Assembly (NCBI GenBank): GCA_900767595.1
Contig: CAAFZS010000004.1
Span: 1-8,747 of the forward strand
Origin: Bacteroidales bacterium
GTDB taxonomy: Bacteria > Bacteroidota > Bacteroidia > Bacteroidales > Paludibacteraceae
Length of the DNA: 8,747 nucleotides
Direction of reading: 5' to 3'
Shown piece by piece: positions 1 through 5,043 of this stretch. The position numbers were made by a program, and so were the translations under genes. Numbering within the stretch: the stretch's first letter is position 1; every line of letters begins with the position of its first letter. Below the pieces are notes generated by a model. That model did not search any database. It had not been told where the DNA came from and saw only the letters and a list, made by a program, of their open reading frames with translations.

Positions 1-234
1 TACCGCACGCTTCCGCGCGTTGCCGGCTGCGACAGCACCATCGCTCTCACCTTGAGCTTGATGCCTGCCTGCCAAGACACTATGGTAGCTATTGCGGATA
101 GTATCATCGAAGGCGAGACGTATCTCTTTATCGATACCCTCCTCACCACCGAAGGTACCTACTACCGCACGCTTCCGCGCGTTGCCGGCTGCGACAGCAC
201 CATCGCTCTCACACTGAGCTTGATGCCTGCTTGC
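1..234 (+). repeat. Near-identical 162-bp tandem repeat inside the adhesin gene
   Basis: Bases 1-72 and 163-234 agree at 69 of 72 positions, and the first 50 are identical. The period is 162 bp (54 codons). A third, more diverged copy of the core lies at about 340-382, 174 bp on. The match at synonymous sites indicates recent duplication or gene conversion, not just protein-level constraint. The array runs off the left edge, so the total copy number cannot be seen. Confidence 0.9.
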
Positions 235-2202
235 TTCGACACCGCAGTTGCTTATACTGATTCCATTTTCGTTGGAGAGTCTTACTTATTCATCGACACA
301 TTGATTACTATGAACAATGCCGATACAGTGACTTGCCAACGCACTCTGCCGCGCGTTGCCGGCTGCGATAGCACCATCAACTTGACGCTTATCGCAAGAT
401 ACGTCTATACGCGTGATACGCTTCGTGATACGATTAGCAAAAATCTCTGCTACAAAGAGGCATTCACCGACCGCCTTGGTGTAACGTATTATCCTGCCCA
501 AGATACCGTCGTTATGGATACCATCTCTGATGTAAAGATTGACACTGTCGGACACACGATTATAAACTACGATTCTATCTATCGCTACGAACTGAAGGTA
601 TGGCCGGAAGTGGTAGATATGCCTGTCGAGTATGACACCATCCTCGTGGATTCGCTGCCGTATAACTGGAAGACCTATGAAGGCGTTTCTAACCAGATAT
701 ACGCTGCCGGTACATATTTCGATACCGCATTCAACCAACTGAATTGCGATAGTATCCGTTATGAACTGCACTTGGAGGTTATCGCCCATGACACGGTTAC
801 CCTTCCTGTGACCAAGAACCTCTGCAATGGCGAAGTCTATAAGACCCGTCTGCAAATAGTGGCTCCTGTAACAGAAGGCGATACCGTCTTCAATGATACC
901 GTGCCCGGTATTATGATGACTCCGCTGCTCATGCGTGACTCTATCTATGCGTATACCCTGACCGTTTGGCCGAAGACGAAGTATCCGACAGCCGTGAAGG
1001 ATACCATCGATGAGGACAAGTTCCCGTATATGTGGAACGTATACGAAGGTCGTCAATTGGCAATCAATGCCGGTGGACAACATTTCGATACTGTTCAAAA
1101 CATCCTTCATTGCGATAGTATCATCTACGAACTTGACTTGGCTGTACGTACCGTAACTCGTCACGAGGCTGAGCCGGTGGATACCCACGTTTGCAAAGGT
1201 ACCGAGTATAAAGGTCGTCTGACAACGCACACCATCAATGGTCTGACCGAATGGCAAGACTCGCTGCGTCTGCGTGAAGGTCTAACGGCTATCGACTCTA
1301 TCTACAAATATAAGGTAGATACCCTGCCGACGAAGATTCCGGATGACCGGATTAGCCAAATCAAGGCTTATTGCGATTATCCGGTGGATTATACTGAAGC
1401 TTGGCTCAGTGTGGCTGATTTCATTAATCCGCCCTTCATCTTCGCTGAGGTTACCGATACCATTTGGGAAGTAGAAACCAAGAACGGTTGGAATCCTGCC
1501 GCTACGACTATCCTGACTAGCGAGGATAAGACGATTCGTGTTCGCTGCACCGTAGTGACCGAGTGCGAGACTACATACTCGACCTCCGAGCCTTACGAGG
1601 TGAAGATGGCTACTGCGGACGATAAGGAAGAACTCACCATCCCTGCTGCGCAGAAGTATGGCAGTCGTATCATCATGATCGACAAGAAAGCCACCACCAA
1701 AGACCTCGGATGGACGATTTCGGAAGCTGACGTTACTTGGTACGAAGTAGTCGATGAACCGGATGATCGTAGTTACGACTCTAATCCTGCCACTTGGAAC
1801 GATAAGAAAGTTGGTGAAGGTCAATACTATTACAATTTGGATAATGGTGACCCCATCACCGGTCAATACTACGCTATCGTTACCGGCGCAATGAAGAAAG
1901 ATGTGAGCATGACTTGCGGCGTAGAACTGCGTACTCCTGTACTCGTCTGCAACCAAAAGTCCAACGCTCCTACATTGGCTCCGAACTTGGTAGCTCCGAA
2001 CGAGAGCATGACCCTCAGCGGTCTCGATGCTACACATGACTACACCATCCGCGTAATCAGCATGGACGGTAGTACGGTTAATAACTTCAATGTAAGCGCT
2101 AATGAGCGTGTTGACCTCAAAGCCGCTTCCGTTCAAGGTATGTACATCGTCAACGTTTGGAACGGACAAGAGAATGTATCACTTAAGTATATCGTTAAAT
2201 AA
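1..2202 (+). CDS. Repetitive T9SS-secreted surface protein, 3' part (5' end outside window)
   Basis: The frame is open from base 1, so this is the last 733 codons of a longer gene; the TTG at 52 is not a convincing start. Codons 1-130 hold three copies of a Bacteroidota surface repeat with the signature RTLPRVAGCDSTI, spaced 54 and 58 residues apart. Next come modules of 123-125 residues marked by LC-x-GE-Y, PY-x-W-x-x-YEG and a closing CDSI-x-YEL motif. A non-repetitive stretch follows. The last ~75 residues look like a type A T9SS C-terminal sorting domain: an Asn/Pro-rich entry, a beta-strand pattern with DGS, then GMYIVNVW and the terminal KYIVK. By family knowledge such proteins cross the outer membrane through the T9SS and are anchored or released at the surface. 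Adhesion is inferred from the repeats; the ligand is unknown. It probably shares a transcript with the outer-membrane protein gene 14 bp downstream. Confidence 0.85.
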   Translation, partial: YRTLPRVAGCDSTIALTLSLMPACQDTMVAIADSIIEGETYLFIDTLLTTEGTYYRTLPRVAGCDSTIALTLSLMPACFDTAVAYTDSIFVGESYLFIDTLITMNNADTVTCQRTLPRVAGCDSTINLTLIARYVYTRDTLRDTISKNLCYKEAFTDRLGVTYYPAQDTVVMDTISDVKIDTVGHTIINYDSIYRYELKVWPEVVDMPVEYDTILVDSLPYNWKTYEGVSNQIYAAGTYFDTAFNQLNCDSIRYELHLEVIAHDTVTLPVTKNLCNGEVYKTRLQIVAPVTEGDTVFNDTVPGIMMTPLLMRDSIYAYTLTVWPKTKYPTAVKDTIDEDKFPYMWNVYEGRQLAINAGGQHFDTVQNILHCDSIIYELDLAVRTVTRHEAEPVDTHVCKGTEYKGRLTTHTINGLTEWQDSLRLREGLTAIDSIYKYKVDTLPTKIPDDRISQIKAYCDYPVDYTEAWLSVADFINPPFIFAEVTDTIWEVETKNGWNPAATTILTSEDKTIRVRCTVVTECETTYSTSEPYEVKMATADDKEELTIPAAQKYGSRIIMIDKKATTKDLGWTISEADVTWYEVVDEPDDRSYDSNPATWNDKKVGEGQYYYNLDNGDPITGQYYAIVTGAMKKDVSMTCGVELRTPVLVCNQKSNAPTLAPNLVAPNESMTLSGLDATHDYTIRVISMDGSTVNNFNVSANERVDLKAASVQGMYIVNVWNGQENVSLKYIVK
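439..1335 (+). repeat. Two and a half copies of a ~125-residue module in the adhesin
   Basis: Equivalent cysteine codons fall at 448, 823 and 1192, giving spacings of 375 and 369 bp. Each module begins near (K)NLC-x-x-E-x-Y/F-x-x-RL, continues through a DSIY-x-Y-x-L-x-VWP strand pair and a PY-x-W-x-x-YEG segment, and ends at CDSI-x-YEL. The third copy stops after its first half (DSIYKYKVDTLP). These modules are well diverged at the DNA level, unlike the 162-bp repeats upstream, so they are probably older. Confidence 0.8.
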
Positions 2203-2208
2203 GGGAGG
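2203..2208 (+). promoter_or_regulatory. Strong Shine-Dalgarno sequence GGGAGG
   Basis: GGGAGG starts directly after the adhesin stop codon and ends 8 nt before the ATG at 2217. Bacteroidota genes usually lack a Shine-Dalgarno motif, and rpsO in this window has only A/T-rich sequence before its start. The motif fixes the start of the downstream gene and suggests enhanced or coupled reinitiation after the adhesin. Confidence 0.6.
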
Positions 2209-2216
2209 ACACAAAT

Positions 2217-3548
2217 ATGAAAAACAGTAAATTTGTTTTAATAGCTTTAATGCTCATCTGTGCTTCTTCGTTGTTTGCACAAGATTTACACCGCGGTGAT
2301 ACCATTCGTATCTTGCCGCCGACAAATAAACACTATATGACCTCTGAAAGGATGTCTAATTGGGTTTATAGCGTGAACCACGTTATTCAACAAGTCGGTG
2401 GTGTTCGATTCCCTGAAGGTGTGCTGATCCAAGGCATTTATTCTTGGGTTAAACCCGAGTTCATCCGTGTGGTTAGTCCTTATGTTGAGAATGACAGCAT
2501 TGCTAATATGAGCGCAGAGGAAAGAGCTGCTTATGAAGCACAATTGGCTGAAGAACGCCGTATTCGGGATTCTATCGCCCACGCTCGTGCTGAAGAAGAA
2601 GCTCTAACGTATGCCGAACTTCGTCGTCAACAAGACAGCATCGCTGCTGCCCAAAAAGCCGAAGACGAAAGATTTATGGCTTACCAAGACTCGCTTAAGC
2701 GCGCTATGTTAGACTCCTTGGAAGAATCAATGGCTCCCAAGTTGATCCACCGCTTCACCATCGGTGTCCGCGGTGGCGCTGCATCGATGATGCAGAACAT
2801 GGGCGAAGTAGGCAAAGGCAAAGTCGGCTTCGATGCTGCCCTCGACTTGCAATATGCTCACTATTGGAAAACCAAAAAAGAGCATAATGTCGGTATCCTC
2901 GTAGGCGCAAGTGCTGCGTTTGCTCGCAATAACGTGAAAGGTTCCGCCATGTCGAACTTCACTCTTCCGTCTTGCGATGGCGATATCGCTTATCACATTA
3001 CCGGAGATGTGGAGAACCTCATCATGAATGAAGTTCAAGTGGAGGTTCCTGTTATGTTCTCGATGGTAACCAAAGGTGGTTTCTTCCTCAATGTAGGTCC
3101 GAAACTGATGGTTCCCGTTTATAGTTTCTATAAACAAGACCTCTCGGGAGCAAGCATCGCTGCTAAGTTTGTTAAAGAAGACGTTACCGTTATCAATAAC
3201 CCCGTTACCGGTGTATTCGTTGAAGACCAGAAAGTAACCAAAGGTAAATGGCAAAATGCCGCTATCCATTTGATGCTTGCCGGCGAACTCGGTTACGAGT
3301 TCAAACTCAAGAACAACGATTCCTTCGGTCTCGGCGTTTATGGTGGTTATAGCGTTTATAACAACTATGACAACCATGGCGATCTACAGCCGTCCCACGT
3401 GCAAATCACGGTTCCGACTGCTACTTCGAAAGCGTCTGCGAATGTGGTATGCGCATCGGATGTGTATATGAACAAACTCGGTTATTGGGATGCCGGACTC
3501 AAACTGGCTTACCACTTCAACTGGTATCAGAAACCGCATAAGAAATGA
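2217..3548 (+). CDS. Outer-membrane beta-barrel protein with N-terminal coiled coil
   Basis: The 443-residue protein starts with a signal peptide (MKNSK, hydrophobic 6-20, likely cleaved near the FAQ at 20-22). Residues 25-90 form a small globular region containing GVLIQGIYSWV. Residues about 98-171 are a charged coiled coil with recurring DSI/DSL motifs at 118, 140, 158 and 166. Residues about 178-443 show alternating amphipathic strands rich in Gly and aromatics, ending YWDAGLKLAYHFNWYQKPHKK, as in Bacteroidota outer-membrane barrels. The coiled coil would lie in the periplasm. The gene sits 14 bp after a T9SS cargo gene, which recalls the SprB/SprF pairing of adhesin and helper barrel, but it lacks the opening motif I expect of PorP/SprF. 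A helper or anchoring role for its neighbour is inference. The start is set by the signal peptide and the GGGAGG upstream. Confidence 0.75.
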   Translation: MKNSKFVLIALMLICASSLFAQDLHRGDTIRILPPTNKHYMTSERMSNWVYSVNHVIQQVGGVRFPEGVLIQGIYSWVKPEFIRVVSPYVENDSIANMSAEERAAYEAQLAEERRIRDSIAHARAEEEALTYAELRRQQDSIAAAQKAEDERFMAYQDSLKRAMLDSLEESMAPKLIHRFTIGVRGGAASMMQNMGEVGKGKVGFDAALDLQYAHYWKTKKEHNVGILVGASAAFARNNVKGSAMSNFTLPSCDGDIAYHITGDVENLIMNEVQVEVPVMFSMVTKGGFFLNVGPKLMVPVYSFYKQDLSGASIAAKFVKEDVTVINNPVTGVFVEDQKVTKGKWQNAAIHLMLAGELGYEFKLKNNDSFGLGVYGGYSVYNNYDNHGDLQPSHVQITVPTATSKASANVVCASDVYMNKLGYWDAGLKLAYHFNWYQKPHKK

Positions 3549-3569
3549 TTATTGCTTAGTGATAATCAT
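3545..3569 (+). other. Hairpin spanning the stop codon of the outer-membrane protein gene
   Basis: ATGATTAT (3545-3552) is perfectly inverted as ATAATCAT (3562-3569). Two T-G wobbles and a C-G pair extend the stem to 11 pairs around a TTA loop. It contains the TGA stop at 3546-3548 and lies 13 nt before the terminator stem. It could stabilise the mRNA 3' end or slow the terminating ribosome. It is A/T-rich and may be weak. Confidence 0.4.
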
Positions 3570-3582
3570 GAAGATACGAAAG

Positions 3583-3611
3583 AAGCCGCCTCAAATGAGA
3601 CGGCTTTTTTT
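3583..3611 (+). terminator. Intrinsic terminator of the adhesin/outer-membrane unit
   Basis: AAGCCGCCTC pairs with GAGACGGCTT around an AAAT loop, with one C-A mismatch. The T tract of seven runs from 3605 to 3611. It lies 34 bp after the stop codon of the outer-membrane protein gene. Confidence 0.85.
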
Positions 3612-3674
3612 GTGCAAAAATGCAAAAAAATGCAAAATTATTTGCACATATCAAAAAAAAGCAGTAATTTTGCA
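3611..3674 (+). repeat. TGCAAA direct and inverted repeats around the rpsO promoter
   Basis: TGCAAA begins at 3613, 3621 and 3631, with its complement TTTGCA at 3641 and 3669. Larger inverted pairs are TGTGCAAA (3611-3618) with TTTGCACA (3641-3648), and TGCAAAATTA (3631-3640) with TAATTTTGCA (3665-3674). The last pair is a perfect 10-bp match whose right arm overlaps the -7 box. This could be an operator or an A-tract-rich activating region. Local A/T richness makes some of it expected by chance. Confidence 0.4.
3641..3672 (+). promoter_or_regulatory. Bacteroidota-type promoter of rpsO
   Basis: TTTG at 3641-3644 is followed after 20 bp by TAATTTTG at 3665-3672. This matches the primary sigma-factor consensus of Bacteroides, TTTG near -33 and TAnnTTTG near -7. 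Transcription should start near 3677-3680, giving a leader of about 110 nt. Confidence 0.75.
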
Positions 3675-3676
3675 GT

Positions 3677-3789
3677 CGATTTTGGGGAGTAGCCCCATAA
3701 AGGCGATCTTTAAAATAGTAAATGCAGCAAAGTCGTTATCTATGGATACGGCTTGGTTGTTATCGTTTAACTTTTAATTTTTTTCTATT
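3677..3789 (+). promoter_or_regulatory. Structured 5' leader of rpsO, candidate S15-binding RNA
   Basis: Two hairpins are visible. GGGG (3684-3687) pairs with CCCC (3693-3696) around AGTAG. AAGTCG (3730-3735) plus TATC (3737-3740) pairs with GATA (3745-3748) plus CGGCTT (3749-3754) around a TATG loop, leaving one bulged T. The lower stem has a G-C pair next to a U-G pair, like the GU/GC feature that S15 recognises in its RNA targets. GTTATC recurs at 3759-3764 and could compete for the same partner. No Shine-Dalgarno motif precedes the start. Feedback control by S15 is known in other phyla; here it is inference. Confidence 0.4.
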
Positions 3790-4059
3790 ATGTATTTAAC
3801 ATCTGAGAAAAAAGAAGAGCTCTTTGCTAAGTATGGTAAGGACGCTAAGAACACCGGTTCGGCTGAGAGCCAAATTGCTCTCTTCACCTTCCGCATCAAT
3901 CACCTCACTGAGCACTTAAAGGTTAACCGCAAGGACTTCGGTTCCGAGCGCGCACTGACCACCTTGGTAGGTAAGCGTCGTCGTTTGCTGGATTATTTGA
4001 AAGCAAAAGACATTGAGCGTTATCGTGCTATCATCAAAGAGTTGAACATCCGTAAGTAA
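3790..4059 (+). CDS. rpsO: 30S ribosomal protein S15
   Basis: The 89-residue product has the usual S15 length and the four-helix pattern. Family landmarks are TGSAESQIALFTFRINHLTEH (21-42) and GKRRRLLDYLKAKDIERY (61-78). H42, D49 and S52, the conserved contacts to the 16S rRNA helix 20/22 region, are all present. S15 binds 16S rRNA early and nucleates the platform of the 30S subunit. The start follows an A/T-rich tract (TTAATTTTTTTCTATT) as is usual in Bacteroidota. The gene stands alone between its own promoter and terminator. Many other bacteria place pnp after rpsO; here a convergent nadC follows. Confidence 0.97.
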   Translation: MYLTSEKKEELFAKYGKDAKNTGSAESQIALFTFRINHLTEHLKVNRKDFGSERALTTLVGKRRRLLDYLKAKDIERYRAIIKELNIRK

Positions 4060-4081
4060 TTTACGCTTATTCAAAACAAAA

Positions 4082-4110
4082 AAGCCGTCTCGATTGAGGC
4101 GGCTTCTTTT
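4082..4110. terminator. Bidirectional terminator between convergent rpsO and nadC
   Basis: AAGCCGTCTC (4082-4091) pairs with GAGGCGGCTT (4096-4105) around GATT, with one T-G wobble. Plus-strand transcripts then meet CTTTTG. Minus-strand transcripts meet a longer U tract, from the A run at 4078-4083, so the signal is if anything stronger for the nadC operon. The element is an inverted near-copy of the terminator at 3583. Confidence 0.8.
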
Positions 4111-4120
4111 GTTTACCCTA

Positions 4121-4150
4121 CCCCTCTACTCCTCTACCCCTCTACTCCTA
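4121..4150. repeat. 8-bp tandem repeat (CYCCTCTA) overlapping the nadC stop codon
   Basis: CCCCTCTA (4121-4128), CTCCTCTA (4129-4136) and CCCCTCTA (4137-4144) are followed by the partial copy CTCCTA (4145-4150). The final CTA is the complement of the TAG stop of nadC, so the repeat runs right up to, and supplies, that stop codon. Confidence 0.75.
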
Positions 4151-5011
4151 TTTTACTGCCTTAAAACTCATATCGAGGCTCTTGACGGAGTGGGTGAGGG
4201 CTCCTACCGAAATGAAATCCACGCCCGTGACCGCATAGTCGCGCAAGGTCTCCTTCGTGATACCGCCACTTGACTCAATCTCCATCTTACGATGTGTCTT
4301 CTCCCATTCGCGAATAATAGCTACCGCCCCTTTCGTTCGCTCCGGTGTGAAGTTATCCAGCATAATACGGTCGGGAATACCCGTGGCTAACGCCTCGCGT
4401 ATCTCGTCCTCGTTGCGGGTCTCAATCTCAATGCGCAGGTTCTTGCCCTTCTCCTTATTATATTCGCACGCGCGCGTAAGAGCCGCCGTGATACCGCCCG
4501 AGAAATCGACGTGGTTGTCCTTGAGCAAGATCATGTCAAAAAGTCCGATGCGGTGGTTCATTCCTCCACCAATCTTAACCGCCTCTTTCTCTAAATAACG
4601 CAATCCGGGTGTGGTCTTGCGCGTATCCAGTACGTGACAGCCTGTGTCCTCAATCAGACTCTGATAGGCGTGGGTTGTGGTGGCAATACCCGACATACGC
4701 TGCATGATATTGAGCATCGTGCGCTCAATCTGCAAGAGACTCAGTTCCTTGCCATAGACCTTGAAAGCAATATCCCCTGGTTTGACGGCATCACCATCGT
4801 GCAGGAACTGCTCGACCTTACATTCGGGGTCGAAATAGCGGATGATCTCCTTGGCTACCTCAATACCGGCAATGATACCTTCCCCCTTGATGATGAGTTG
4901 TTGACAGCCCATCTGCGTAGAAGGAATACAACTGAGCGAGGTGTGATCCCCATCGCGGATGTCCTCATCAAACCAGAGGGCAATGAGGGTTTGTAAACGT
5001 TTTGTGTCCAT
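4148..5011 (-). CDS. nadC: Quinolinate phosphoribosyltransferase (decarboxylating)
   Basis: The 287-residue enzyme converts quinolinate and PRPP to nicotinate mononucleotide, CO2 and pyrophosphate in de novo NAD synthesis in the cytosol. The length is normal and the type II PRTase fold signatures are in order: DTRKTTPGLR (129-138), KIGGGMNHR (146-154), LLKDNH (162-167), IEIET (194-198), MLDN (217-220), ESSGGI (246-251) and ISVGALTHS (267-275). The substrate-binding Arg, His and Lys residues of these motifs are present. The start at 5011 gives the expected N-terminus just ahead of EDIRDGDHTS (16-25). It is the last gene of the minus-strand group, 31 bp after the MBOAT gene. No nadA or nadB is seen next to it, so it appears to have joined the transcription unit of unrelated envelope genes. 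Confidence 0.96.
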   Translation of the reverse strand: MDTKRLQTLIALWFDEDIRDGDHTSLSCIPSTQMGCQQLIIKGEGIIAGIEVAKEIIRYFDPECKVEQFLHDGDAVKPGDIAFKVYGKELSLLQIERTMLNIMQRMSGIATTTHAYQSLIEDTGCHVLDTRKTTPGLRYLEKEAVKIGGGMNHRIGLFDMILLKDNHVDFSGGITAALTRACEYNKEKGKNLRIEIETRNEDEIREALATGIPDRIMLDNFTPERTKGAVAIIREWEKTHRKMEIESSGGITKETLRDYAVTGVDFISVGALTHSVKSLDMSFKAVK

Positions 5012-5015
5012 AATC

Positions 5016-5043
5016 TTAGTCGTTAGTTATTAGTTGTTAGTTT
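5016..5043. repeat. Four tandem 7-bp repeats (TTAGTTN) filling the MBOAT-nadC junction
   Basis: TTAGTCG (5016-5022), TTAGTTA (5023-5029), TTAGTTG (5030-5036) and TTAGTTT (5037-5043) occupy nearly the whole 31-bp gap. A further TAG at 5044-5046 continues the phase into the end of the MBOAT gene, whose TAA stop is the complement of 5043-5045. No ribosome-binding motif is visible for nadC within it. Confidence 0.8.

Noticed and set aside
286..2169. Two long antisense open frames (323 and 295 codons) on the minus strand within the adhesin gene
   Set aside because: They lie opposite a gene with clear protein repeats and a sorting domain. Their translations show no family motifs, and codon bias of the sense strand explains the lack of stops.
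2727..3377. 216-codon minus-strand open frame opposite the outer-membrane protein gene
   Set aside because: No recognisable domain or start context, and the sense frame has a signal peptide, coiled coil and barrel pattern.
3490..3777. 95-codon plus-strand open frame crossing the terminator and rpsO promoter
   Set aside because: It would have to read through a strong terminator and the promoter, and its translation looks random.
3722..3799. Small upstream frames in the rpsO leader: 25 codons from 3722 overlapping the rpsO start, and 11 codons from 3742 ending at 3777
   Set aside because: Neither has a ribosome-binding motif or regulatory-peptide features such as codon runs. Short chance ATGs are expected in a leader of this length, though coupling to rpsO cannot be excluded.
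4227..4245. GACCGCATAGTCGCGC in nadC as another copy of the GACC unit
   Set aside because: It encodes the conserved DYAVTGVD segment of the enzyme and shares only the first six bases and loose symmetry, so it is best taken as coincidence.
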